From positions 1 through 9,231 of the forward strand of contig JAOZHM010000079.1 in the NCBI GenBank assembly GCA_026014845.1: a stretch of 9,231 bases of DNA, read 5' to 3'. Position numbers and translations under genes: made by a program. Source of the stretch: Candidatus Bathyarchaeota archaeon (lineage in GTDB: Archaea; Thermoproteota; Bathyarchaeia; Bathyarchaeales; Bathycorpusculaceae). Below the pieces are notes generated by a model. The model saw nothing but the letters and a program-made list of their open reading frames with translations, did no database searches and was not told the DNA's origin. Shown in pieces: positions 1 through 5,749 of the stretch (the stretch's first letter is position 1; every line of letters starts with the position of its first letter).

Positions 1-116
1 AAGTCAGAAACACTTGCAAAACCGATTGGTTTTAAGCCTCTCTGAATCCATGTGTACGCGCCTATCTGACACTTAGATAAACTCTGGAAAAGTCCTCACA
101 AAATGCCTTATATCCC
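1..116. other. Left-edge region, no assignable gene
   Basis: No complete gene is visible. On the + strand, frame 1 runs from the edge to a TGA at 43-45 (14 codons, ending in IGFKPL). This could be the tail of a rightward gene cut by the window, but it is too short to judge. A hairpin, AAAACC (18-23), GATT loop, GGTTTT (28-33), extends to CTT/AAG (13-15 and 34-36) across a two-base bulge. It overlaps that tail and could be a terminator. On the minus strand, GGGATATAAGG (116 to 106) resembles a TATA box just downstream of the radical SAM gene. No long reading frame follows it inside the window. Confidence 0.3.
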
Positions 117-1169
117 TTATCGCTTAACATGTTCTCCCGTTATGGGAATGTGAGTCCCACATTTTAGGCATCTCTTGTCTTTAGTTATCGCATACTTCAG
201 TATATAACATCCGTATCTTCTAACGAGTTTTTCTCCGCAGTTTGGACAGTACGTGTTCTCGTATTTATGTCCAGAAACATTTCCAATGTATGGATAAAGA
301 ACACCAGCCTTCTTAGCTATTTCGTAAGCTTTCTCTAAAGTTTCAACTTTTGTGGGTGGATTGTCGAATTTGTAAGCTGGAAAATAACGGGTAAAATGAA
401 GTGGAGTTTCTGGTCCAGCTTCCTTCAAATGCTTCTCAACAACCCACCGCATGGTTTCTTCATCGTCATTAACATCTCTAACAACCAAGTTAACAATCTC
501 CACATGCAACCCAAGCCCTTTGGCTTCACAAGCGTTTCTCCAAATCTTCTCCACATCACCGTCTCCACAATACTTCTCGTAAATTTCATTGTCGCCCTTT
601 ATGTCTATTTTTAGCCCGTCCATCCCAGCCTCATGAAGTGCTTTAAGAACTTCTAAGGTCATGTAGCCGTTTGAAACATAACAGCAATATTTTATCCCCC
701 TCGTCTTACCCAATTTGAACATGGGAATTGCCCATTCAGAAAGTAGTGTGGGTTCTTGAAAGCTTGCACATAAACCGGTATCACCGTTATAAATGGCTAA
801 TTTAACAACTTTTTCAGGCGGATAATGAACTGCTTTAGTCGGTTCAGGTTCGGCCTTCGAGAGATGAAAATTTTGACACCAGATGCAGTTTAGGTTACAG
901 GACCATGTTGAAAATGTAAGGGCTGTTGAACCAGGCCAGTAATGAAAAAACGGTTTAATTTCAATGGGGCGACTTTCAATCGCGCTTATATCGCCATAAA
1001 CAAGCGTGTACAGCTTGCCATCTATGTTTATTCGTGTTCTACAGAATCCTTTTGCACTTTCTGGAATTTCACATCTTCTTTCACACAAGTTGCATTTGAC
1101 TTTTCCATTTTTCAGCTTTTCATAGAAAAGTGCTTCTCGAACTGTTGGATAAGCGGTTAAGGTAGACAT
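117..1169 (-). CDS. amrS: AmmeMemoRadiSam-system radical SAM enzyme (AmrS-like)
   Basis: This is a 350-aa radical SAM protein that cleaves S-adenosylmethionine at a [4Fe-4S] cluster; the substrate of the family is not known. The cluster-binding motif CNLNCIWC is at residues 91-98 (C91, C95, C98). An N-terminal Cys cluster (C26, C29, C33, C43), of the kind found in this family and in PflA-like activases, comes before it. A zinc-ribbon-like tail carries C308, C311, C334 and C337. The family's HFTRYFPAYK block (258-267) and YIGNVSG block (294-300) are both present. Length is normal for the family. The ATG at 1169 lies 34 bp after the thiL stop, so the two are probably co-transcribed. No good Shine-Dalgarno is visible. 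The AMMECR1 and MEMO1 partners that name the system are not in this window. Family assignment is firm; reaction unknown. Confidence 0.9.
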   Translation of the reverse strand: MSTLTAYPTVREALFYEKLKNGKVKCNLCERRCEIPESAKGFCRTRINIDGKLYTLVYGDISAIESRPIEIKPFFHYWPGSTALTFSTWSCNLNCIWCQNFHLSKAEPEPTKAVHYPPEKVVKLAIYNGDTGLCASFQEPTLLSEWAIPMFKLGKTRGIKYCCYVSNGYMTLEVLKALHEAGMDGLKIDIKGDNEIYEKYCGDGDVEKIWRNACEAKGLGLHVEIVNLVVRDVNDDEETMRWVVEKHLKEAGPETPLHFTRYFPAYKFDNPPTKVETLEKAYEIAKKAGVLYPYIGNVSGHKYENTYCPNCGEKLVRRYGCYILKYAITKDKRCLKCGTHIPITGEHVKR

Positions 1170-1203
1170 TAAGATTCGATCAATATTGTGTTTTACTTCC
1201 TAA

Positions 1204-2202
1204 TTATACCTTAATGTTTTTGAAGTGCTCCCAACCCCGAGGCTCAATTAAGCTTCTTTTACCGTCAATTTCTAACAGAACCTGTTTTTCAGCAGTAACC
1301 TTTCCAATTGGCAAGAGTTTTCCACCAACCCTTTCAACAGCCTTTTCCACCTTCTCCCAAAACTTAGGCTTTATCGTTAACACAAGTTCGTACTCTTCTC
1401 CTCCATAAAGCGTCAACTCTAACGGATCTAGCTCATTGATTCTTGCGAATCTTCTCACCTCTTTGGCTGTTGGAAGACTGTTAATTAGAAAGCCAACATT
1501 GCTTGCCTTTGCAATTTCATGAAGACTCCATGCCAAACCGTCACTTGAATCTATGGATGCTGAAACTGCTTTTGTTTGGCTTAAGACCAAGCCTTCTTTT
1601 AAGCGGGCATGGGGCATCAAAACCGAATCAACAAGAATTTTGCCAATTTTCTTGGGTGTCTCTAAACCTTCAACTAGAATTTTCAAGCCAGCGGCAGTTT
1701 TTCCAAAAACACCTGTCACTGCAACTAAATCGTCTGGTTTTGCTCCACTCCGCAACATTAACGTGTTCTTTTTGGCTGTTCCAAAAAGTGAAATGCTAAT
1801 TACCAAGTTTGAAGCTTCGTTTGTGTCTCCGCCGATAATGTATGCGTCATATTCACGTGCCCCAGCATTCAACCCTTCACCGATTTCTTCTATGTCCTTT
1901 TCTGTTAGCTTTCTTGGCAACCCAAGCGAAACAAGCACTACCTTTGGCTTTACGCCCTTTGCAGCGAAATCGCTAACATTCATGACAACAGCTTTACGAG
2001 CAGCCTGCCAAAGACTCATACCTCGCGGGACATCGGTTTTGTCCACAAGCATATCAGTCTTTAAGACTGCAATGTTGCCGTTCCCAATGTCATATGCAGA
2101 TACGTCATCGCCAAAGGGTATGGGCATTTTCGGCATCATGTCTAAACGATTTTGTATGATTTCGATTATTTTGCGTTCGCCTAATTTTTCATTCAGTCTC
2201 AT
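1204..2202 (-). CDS. thiL: Thiamine-monophosphate kinase ThiL
   Basis: ThiL phosphorylates thiamine monophosphate with ATP to thiamine diphosphate, the last step of cofactor synthesis, in the cytoplasm. It belongs to the PurM/SelD-like ATP-binding superfamily. Numbered from the chosen ATG, the visible motifs are GDDV (31-34), NVSDFAAKG (75-83), GGDTN (124-128), RSGAKPDD (151-158), SIDSSDGL (216-223), YGGEEYEL (266-273) and a C-terminal GWEHF (323-327), in family order. Length is 332 aa, typical. I chose ATG 2202 over an in-frame GTG at 2232. GGAAG sits 7 nt before the ATG, ThiL proteins usually begin near this point, and the likely TATA box at 2250-2257 would start transcription downstream of 2232. 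The gene leads a two-gene leftward unit with the radical SAM gene and diverges from the acetyltransferase. Confidence 0.95.
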   Translation of the reverse strand: MRLNEKLGERKIIEIIQNRLDMMPKMPIPFGDDVSAYDIGNGNIAVLKTDMLVDKTDVPRGMSLWQAARKAVVMNVSDFAAKGVKPKVVLVSLGLPRKLTEKDIEEIGEGLNAGAREYDAYIIGGDTNEASNLVISISLFGTAKKNTLMLRSGAKPDDLVAVTGVFGKTAAGLKILVEGLETPKKIGKILVDSVLMPHARLKEGLVLSQTKAVSASIDSSDGLAWSLHEIAKASNVGFLINSLPTAKEVRRFARINELDPLELTLYGGEEYELVLTIKPKFWEKVEKAVERVGGKLLPIGKVTAEKQVLLEIDGKRSLIEPRGWEHFKNIKV

Positions 2203-2249
2203 AGTGTTTCTTCCATGAAACTCTTTCAACACTTATTACATGTAAACTG

Positions 2250-2257
2250 TATTAAAA
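2250..2257 (-). promoter_or_regulatory. Probable TATA box for thiL, with nearby dyads
   Basis: The minus strand reads TTTTAATA here, about 50 bp before the thiL ATG, predicting a transcript start near 2226-2230. Two dyads flank it. TTACATGTAA (2236-2245) is a perfect 10-bp palindrome between the box and the gene. CACTA-TGCT-TAGTG (2260-2273) is just upstream. Either could be an operator; neither is recognised. Confidence 0.4.
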
Positions 2258-2298
2258 TGCACTATGCTTAGTGAATGGTGAAATCTTGAATTTGGTAA

Positions 2299-2308
2299 CA
2301 TTTAAATC
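2299..2308 (+). promoter_or_regulatory. Probable TATA box for the acetyltransferase gene
   Basis: ACATTTAAAT lies about 45 bp before the ATG at 2350, predicting a start near 2330. The resulting leader of about 20 nt would carry the Shine-Dalgarno TGAGGT (2336-2341), 8 nt before the ATG. Confidence 0.55.
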
Positions 2309-2349
2309 TCACAATGTGTGCGGATATGAAAGCTTTGAGGTAAAGAACC

Positions 2350-3291
2350 ATGCTACATATTCGGCAATTCGTGAAAGGCGTAGATGAACCCGTGTGGGTT
2401 GAAGTGTTAAACGCAGCCTATAAAGAATATGAAGATTGGAGAGCTATCACTGTAGAGGAGTTTCTTTTAGACGAGAAACGTCCAAATTTTGACTTTGAAG
2501 GAAGATTTATTGCTGAGCTTGATGGAAAACCAGTTGGAGTAATTCATGCTCATGTTGACAAGTTGAGAAAAGAGAAAAAAGGTTTCATTCAAAATTTTGG
2601 TGTCATACCAGATTTTCGCGGTCGTGGAATAGAAGAGAAACTCGCAGAGATAGCTATAAATGCACTTGAGAAACGCGGAATGAAAGTGATACAAGCATGG
2701 ACTCATAACAAACGAACAGACCGCATAAAGCTTTTGGAAAAACTAGGATTCAAACTTGTCCGTAAATTCAGCCTTATGAAGATGGACTTGACGAACATTT
2801 CACCTAACATCGGAGAAAACACAGAAGTGACTATTAGATCACTTCGGAAAAATATGGAAGAAGACTTGAAAATGCTTAATTGGCTTGACAACGAATGCTT
2901 TAAAGAACATTTTAACTATCGACCGACCAAAATTGAAGAAACTCGTCACTTCCTGTTAAATAATCCATACTATGATGAAATAGAATATTTCTTCGTAGTG
3001 CTTGACCAGAAAACCGTCGGCTACATAGGTTTGGGTATAGATGAAAAATACAACATTGAGAAAAATGTCAAAAGCGGCATAATCCTCGACATTGGAGTCT
3101 TAAAACCCTGTAGGATAAAAGGCATTGGAACTAGGCTAATGCTGTATGGTTTGGAGAAGCTTAAAGCAAAAGGCATGAGCAAAGCAGAATTAGGCGTGGA
3201 CGATTTCAACCCAACAAGGGCTATGAAACTTTATGAAAAACTAGGATTCAAGGTGTTTAAAAAAGACTTAACATACGAAAAAAACTTTTAA
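2350..3291 (+). CDS. Tandem-domain GNAT N-acetyltransferase
   Basis: This 313-aa protein has two complete GNAT folds, the layout of MshD-like double acetyltransferases. The N-terminal domain (about 1-146) has acetyl-CoA motif A at residues 84-100, with the R-G-R-G-I-E pyrophosphate loop at 90-95, and a KLGFK element at 131-135. The C-terminal domain (about 158-310) has motif A at 249-262, with R255, G258, I259, G260 and T261, then NPTRAMKLYEKLGF near 287-300. The second loop is better conserved in its last glycine (G260), whereas the first carries glutamate at that position (E95). The C-terminal half may therefore be the more active one, which is inference. The substrate cannot be told. The ATG has a strong Shine-Dalgarno (2336-2341) and a TATA box. 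A T-run at 3304-3308 follows the stop. It appears to be a single-gene unit. Confidence 0.85.
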   Translation: MLHIRQFVKGVDEPVWVEVLNAAYKEYEDWRAITVEEFLLDEKRPNFDFEGRFIAELDGKPVGVIHAHVDKLRKEKKGFIQNFGVIPDFRGRGIEEKLAEIAINALEKRGMKVIQAWTHNKRTDRIKLLEKLGFKLVRKFSLMKMDLTNISPNIGENTEVTIRSLRKNMEEDLKMLNWLDNECFKEHFNYRPTKIEETRHFLLNNPYYDEIEYFFVVLDQKTVGYIGLGIDEKYNIEKNVKSGIILDIGVLKPCRIKGIGTRLMLYGLEKLKAKGMSKAELGVDDFNPTRAMKLYEKLGFKVFKKDLTYEKNF

Positions 3292-3303
3292 CTTCACATC
3301 TTG

Positions 3304-3308
3304 TTTTT
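3304..3308 (+). terminator. U-rich terminator after the acetyltransferase
   Basis: A run of five T in a pyrimidine-rich stretch starts 13 nt after the stop codon and lies just before the tRNA-Thr promoter. Archaeal RNA polymerase commonly stops at such U-runs without a hairpin. Confidence 0.35.
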
Positions 3309-3313
3309 CCGAA

Positions 3314-3322
3314 CATTTAAAA
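3314..3322 (+). promoter_or_regulatory. Probable TATA box for tRNA-Thr
   Basis: CATTTAAAA lies about 35-40 bp ahead of the mature tRNA 5' end at 3354, predicting a short leader that RNase P would remove. It closely resembles the box before the acetyltransferase gene. Confidence 0.5.
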
Positions 3323-3353
3323 TCTGCTTTTAACTCAATCACTTAATAGGTGT

Positions 3354-3427
3354 GCCTCGGTGGCTCAGCCCGGTAGAGCGGCAGCCTCGTAAGCTGTTGG
3401 CCGCGGGTTCAAATCCCGCCCGAGGCT
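3354..3427 (+). tRNA. tRNA-Thr (anticodon CGT)
   Basis: A full cloverleaf can be folded by eye. The acceptor stem is GCCTCGG (3354-3360) with CCGAGGC (3420-3426), all seven pairs matched. The D arm is GCTC/GAGC (3363-3366, 3376-3379). The anticodon stem is GCAGC/GCTGT (3381-3385, 3393-3397), around loop CTCGTAA with anticodon CGT at 3388-3390, which reads ACG (Thr). The variable loop has five bases. The T arm is GCGGG/CCCGC around TTCAAAT. The discriminator is T3427, as in archaeal tRNA-Thr. There is no intron and no encoded CCA; a TTTT run begins at the discriminator and probably ends transcription. Confidence 0.95.
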
Positions 3428-3451
3428 TTTCGTCTTGCTTAATCTTCTAGT

Positions 3452-4222
3452 TTACATATGCTTCTGTGTTAGATAGATTATGAAGTATGGTATTCTTGAG
3501 CATTTGTCATAATGTCTTGGATCGTTTTTTTTGAGGTCTTTTCTGGGCTTGGGTTCTACGATTCTTAGAATTTTGAAACCTGCATCAGCGATCATGTTAA
3601 CGCTTTGTTCGATTGTTTGCGTATAGTATTCGAGAGTGATAGTGTGTTCTGTATCATAGTTTATTTGCCATTTCTTTTTTTCTCGTGAGAAGTAATCTTC
3701 GATGATTCTGGGTGTCCCGATTTTGTTACTTTTCCAGTGTCCCTTTGCCTCAAGTGTTGGATGGGTGTCTGAGATTAAAAGTAATCCGCCAGGTTTTAGG
3801 ACTCTTGCTGCCTCTTTAATTATTTTTTCGTTCAAGATTGCGAGGATTATGACGGCTATGTCAAAAGAATTATCTGGGTAACGTATTAAGTGGGCGTCTG
3901 CCTTCTGTAACGTTAACTTGACATCCGCCATTTTAGCGTTATTTCTAGCTTTGTCCAGCATTTTTTGAGAAAGATCTATGCCGAGAACGTTGGCTCCTCT
4001 TTTTGCAAATTCTACAGAATAGTTGCCTGGACCGCAACCAATGTCTATCAAGCTCTTCCCATGAAGATTACCTAGGAGATTCAGAATGGCTGGCAACTGA
4101 ATCTTGAATTCGTAGGAACCCTTTTTCCTTGCTGAGTACCAATTGGCGAGTTTATCCCAGGCTTCTTCAGCTTGCTCAGGTATATCGTAATCGTAGACTC
4201 TAAATTTTTCATTGTTGTTCAA
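3452..4222 (-). CDS. Class I SAM-dependent methyltransferase (UbiE/Methyltransf_11-like)
   Basis: This 256-aa Rossmann-fold methyltransferase transfers a methyl group from S-adenosylmethionine; the acceptor is unknown. Motif I, LIDIGCGPG, is at residues 58-66. The acidic ribose-binding residue lies in GIDLS (81-85). An adenine-contact block (ADA, then PDNSFDIAV) spans 108-124, and ARVLKPGGLLLI is at 139-150. The C-terminal third (about 155-256), with an aromatic EYYTQTIEQ segment, probably forms the acceptor cap. The start is TTG at 4222. A stop lies in frame two codons upstream, and no other start occurs before the conserved region. GGAG (4233-4236) sits 10 nt ahead. The gene converges with tRNA-Thr and stands alone, so the context does not suggest a pathway. 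Annotation as a ubiquinone or menaquinone enzyme would be unsupported. Confidence 0.88.
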   Translation of the reverse strand: MNNNEKFRVYDYDIPEQAEEAWDKLANWYSARKKGSYEFKIQLPAILNLLGNLHGKSLIDIGCGPGNYSVEFAKRGANVLGIDLSQKMLDKARNNAKMADVKLTLQKADAHLIRYPDNSFDIAVIILAILNEKIIKEAARVLKPGGLLLISDTHPTLEAKGHWKSNKIGTPRIIEDYFSREKKKWQINYDTEHTITLEYYTQTIEQSVNMIADAGFKILRIVEPKPRKDLKKNDPRHYDKCSRIPYFIIYLTQKHM

Positions 4223-4256
4223 TGATTATGGTCTCCATGAAATTGCTAGATGGCTA

Positions 4257-4266
4257 TTGATATAAA
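4257..4266 (-). promoter_or_regulatory. Probable TATA box for the methyltransferase, possibly bidirectional
   Basis: The minus strand reads CTTTATATCA, a near-ideal archaeal TATA box. It predicts a start around 4235-4240, giving a short leader. The plus strand of the same site reads GATATAAAG and could fire rightward. A small dyad, CTTAG-AAGAC-CTAAG (4269-4283), abuts it on the upstream side. Confidence 0.55.
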
Positions 4267-4367
4267 GACTTAGAAGACCTAAGCAGTCACAGTGTTTCTG
4301 TCGTTGCGTAGGGAACTCGAAGTTGGAAAGACTTTTCAGTGTGGAACAAAATCCAAGGGAGAAATAT

Positions 4368-4385
4368 GGCTCGTTAAGAGCTTTT
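4368..4385 (+). terminator. Small hairpin with T-run in the spacer 4223-4495
   Basis: GGCTC-GTTAA-GAGCT followed by TTT resembles a compact intrinsic terminator on the + strand. No gene ends just before it. The spacer 4223-4495 otherwise holds the methyltransferase promoter at its left end, the promoter of the 111-aa gene at its right end, and no open frame I can support. Confidence 0.2.
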
Positions 4386-4436
4386 CGATCTTATGAACTG
4401 ATTGGTGTATTTTTGTTGAACGCGTAAACAGAAAAG

Positions 4437-4452
4437 CTTATTAAATATTAAT
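4437..4452 (+). promoter_or_regulatory. Probable AT-rich promoter for the 111-aa Cys-rich gene
   Basis: CTTATTAAATATTAAT provides a TATA-like element about 50 bp before the ATG at 4496. It overlaps a perfect 12-bp palindrome, AATATTAATATT (4444-4455). A weak Shine-Dalgarno, AGGGAT, ends 5 nt before the ATG. Confidence 0.45.
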
Positions 4453-4495
4453 ATTACCGATACATAATAGAAGTAACTTGCAAAAGGGATAAGCT

Positions 4496-4831
4496 ATGCG
4501 TTTACACTCTCACAAGGAAAAGCTAAGATGCCCATACAATGGGTGTGGTAGAAGCTTTGATAAGCCGACGGTTTTGACTGATTCGTCTATTACACCGAGG
4601 GAGAGTTATTATGCTTGTCCCTATTGCAACTCAAAGATAGACATACTTGTGGAAGGCATGAAGATTGTTCGGGTTAGGGCAACTGAGTATCCGAAGGTTT
4701 TTGATTCACCAGCGAAGTGTGCCCATTATTTTGGTTTTTTGGACGCGCTTCCAAAGGACGTGGCCATCCCGAATGAATGTCTAATATGTCCAAAGGTGCT
4801 TCAGTGCAGCGTTAGAGGAAGGAGACGATAA
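4496..4831 (+). CDS. Small Cys-rich (putative double zinc-binding) protein
   Basis: This 111-aa soluble protein has no family I can name with confidence. It contains eight Cys in two groups. The first (C12-x4-C17, then C41-x2-C44) looks like a zinc ribbon whose knuckles are 23 residues apart. The second begins at C75-x-H77 in a KCAHYFGFL segment and continues with CLICPKVLQC (C95, C98, C104). Between them is a basic, beta-prone stretch (about 46-68), and the end is RGRRR. No signal peptide or membrane segment is present. The spacing suggests two zinc sites and perhaps nucleic-acid or protein contact, which is inference. ATG 4496 has an upstream AGGGAT and an AT-rich promoter, and no other start is as good. 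The regular Cys pattern and good start argue that it is a real gene. Confidence 0.7.
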   Translation: MRLHSHKEKLRCPYNGCGRSFDKPTVLTDSSITPRESYYACPYCNSKIDILVEGMKIVRVRATEYPKVFDSPAKCAHYFGFLDALPKDVAIPNECLICPKVLQCSVRGRRR

Positions 4832-4838
4832 ATTCCAG

Positions 4839-4848
4839 GTTTTGTTTA
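4839..4848 (+). terminator. T-rich stretch after the 111-aa gene
   Basis: GGTTTTGTTT begins 7 nt after the stop; a second run of six T lies at 4909-4914. Both are compatible with archaeal U-tract termination on the + strand. The 130 bp up to the convergent 71-aa gene show nothing else I can support. Confidence 0.35.
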
Positions 4849-4961
4849 AGAGAATATTTTGAATCCTTTGTTAGAGTTATCGATCTCGCTTGAGGGTTTA
4901 GATTTGGGTTTTTTGAGATTTTGAGGCATGGAGGAGTGTTTTCAGCTGTTCGGCCTAGTTT

Positions 4962-5177
4962 TTATGGTTTGGGTTTTTCTGTTGCCTTAATGTAGGGCGT
5001 GTTCACAAATGTTAAAGTCTGTTCGGTTTGTTGATAGTTTTCGGCTTGTTTGAGAAGCCACTCCGTTAATTTTTGACATTCTTTAGGGTTGCAGTGTGGA
5101 GGGCTCTCTCGCCTTCGGTCCCAAAACAAGCATTTGAAGCATGGAATTTCGATTAGAGTGTCTACATCAGTTTGCAT
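4962..5177 (-). CDS. Small four-Cys protein, hypothetical
   Basis: This 71-aa protein of no recognised family has four Cys, C13-x2-C16 and C29-x4-C34, with H28 beside the second pair. That is enough for one zinc site. The core IPCFKCLFWD, then CNPKECQKLTEWLLK, looks like a mini zinc finger followed by a helix. The last 25 residues are polar and probably disordered. ATG 5177 has no Shine-Dalgarno, but a TATA-like ACCTATAAGT (5220 to 5211) predicts a start about 10 nt before it, so the message may be nearly leaderless. The gene converges with the 111-aa Cys-rich gene, and the two share a zinc-binding look without sequence similarity. It is short, so a chance frame cannot be excluded; the Cys pattern is the main support. 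Confidence 0.5.
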   Translation of the reverse strand: MQTDVDTLIEIPCFKCLFWDRRRESPPHCNPKECQKLTEWLLKQAENYQQTEQTLTFVNTPYIKATEKPKP

Positions 5178-5210
5178 GTTGCGTCGTGGTTGTGACAGGT
5201 CAATGGTTTG

Positions 5211-5220
5211 ACTTATAGGT
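5211..5220 (-). promoter_or_regulatory. TATA-like box for the 71-aa gene
   Basis: ACCTATAAGT on the minus strand lies 34-43 bp before ATG 5177, spacing that fits a very short leader. Confidence 0.35.
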
Positions 5221-5226
5221 TATGAA

Positions 5227-5299
5227 TTGGCGCGCATGACAAAAACTAACGATTACAGTTTATGATTTCGAGTTTTAATTTTCCAAACGTGCGCGCTAA
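5227..5299. repeat. Long inverted repeat (12-bp stem) in the spacer before tRNA-Pro
   Basis: TTGGCGCGCATG (5227-5238) pairs without a gap with CGTGCGCGCTAA (5288-5299): ten Watson-Crick pairs and two G-U. The GC-rich core stands out in AT-rich surroundings. A second, nested pair, AAAACT (5242-5247) with AGTTTT (5271-5276), would extend the fold. The repeat sits between the leftward 71-aa gene promoter and the rightward tRNA-Pro promoter. It could be a structured RNA, a cruciform or a binding site. No known RNA family is recognised. Confidence 0.5.
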
Positions 5300-5330
5300 A
5301 GACCTTGCTTGAGCGCTGAGGTTTGGTTAA

Positions 5331-5339
5331 GTTTTTATG
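5331..5339 (+). promoter_or_regulatory. TATA-like box for tRNA-Pro
   Basis: GTTTTTATG lies about 50 bp ahead of the mature 5' end at 5383, predicting a leader of some 20 nt. The match is weaker than for tRNA-Thr. Confidence 0.35.
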
Positions 5340-5382
5340 ATTAATCACAAATTATGTTTGAGGACGTCTGGACTACGAGTTT

Positions 5383-5460
5383 GGGGCTGTCGGCTAGCTT
5401 GGTCTAGGCTATGAGCCTCGGGCGCTCGTGACCCCGGTTCAAATCCGGGCAGCCCCACCA
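5383..5460 (+). tRNA. tRNA-Pro (anticodon CGG), CCA encoded
   Basis: The acceptor GGGGCTG (5383-5389) pairs perfectly with CAGCCCC (5450-5456). The D stem is GGCT/GGCT with two G-U pairs. The anticodon stem is TGAGC/GCTCG (5412-5416, 5424-5428), around loop CTCGGGC with anticodon CGG at 5419-5421, which reads CCG (Pro); G follows the anticodon as expected for Pro. The variable loop is TGAC. The T stem is CCCGG/CCGGG around TTCAAAT. Discriminator A5457 is followed by an encoded CCA (5458-5460), unlike tRNA-Thr in this window. No intron is present. A minus-strand frame across this gene (5345-5605) reads LPGFEPGSRAPE and is a well-known artefact of tRNA antisense translation. Confidence 0.95.
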
Positions 5461-5466
5461 GTTTTT
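5461..5466 (+). terminator. U-run terminator of tRNA-Pro
   Basis: GTTTTT directly follows the encoded CCA and fits archaeal tRNA termination. Confidence 0.5.
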
Positions 5467-5749
5467 GGGTTTGAAGTTTGAAAAGAGTTGTTTTCAGCTG
5501 TGTGTGGGCTTCGTTTGGGACGGTCTTGAAGGTAGCCTTGTAAGATGCTGGTTCAGGGTCGATGTTTGTTGCTAAAATTGATGGTCTTCTGTAGTTTTGG
5601 CTCATTGTCTTACATGTTTGTGCGCTGTTGCTCTCTGAGGCGTCTATCCCCCCTTATATATAGATTCAACATCTGGTTCATCTACAGAATCTCTAATATG
5701 GTTGAAATGTGTTCTTTTTAGGTTAAGGTGCAGGAGTTTCTAAGGGGCT
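5467..5749. other. Gene-free spacer with a strong TATA box and dyads
   Basis: No supported gene lies in these 283 bp. CTTATATATA (5653-5662) is a strong TATA element. It could serve the rightward gene at 5750 (leader near 60 nt), or fire leftward, where the minus strand reads TATATATAAG. Just after it are AGATTC (5662-5667) with GAATCT (5687-5692), and TTCAAC (5665-5670) with GTTGAA (5701-5706), both inverted repeats in the likely leader or operator zone. The plus strand of 5461-5600 is G+T-rich. Confidence 0.4.

Noticed and set aside
1553..2218. 221-codon plus-strand frame opposite thiL
   Set aside because: The thiL reading is full length with all family motifs; the opposite frame has none.
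2203..2232. thiL start at GTG 2232
   Set aside because: The extra ten residues are not part of the usual ThiL N-terminus, and the predicted transcript start lies downstream of this codon; ATG 2202 has a better ribosome site.
5261..5319. C/D-box small RNA between TATGATT and CTGA
   Set aside because: The C-box match is poor and no D'/C' pair lies between; the boxes are too short to be evidence.
5383..5460. tRNA-Pro as an integration site for a mobile element
   Set aside because: No integrase, no duplicated tRNA 3' end and no cargo are visible in the window.
4937..5502. GTTTTCAGCTGT repeated near 4938 and 5490
   Set aside because: The match is only about 12 bp, with no shared flanks and no relation to gene ends; not enough to call an attachment site or repeat family.
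5345..5605. 86-codon minus-strand frame ending in LPGFEPGSRAPEAHSLDQAS-type sequence
   Set aside because: It is the antisense translation of tRNA-Pro, a well-known false gene in databases; the part outside the tRNA shows no domain.
1038..5690. TCTACAGAAT occurring three times (1038-1047, 4011-4020, 5681-5690)
   Set aside because: Two copies are inside unrelated coding regions in different frames and the flanks do not match, so this is most likely coincidence.
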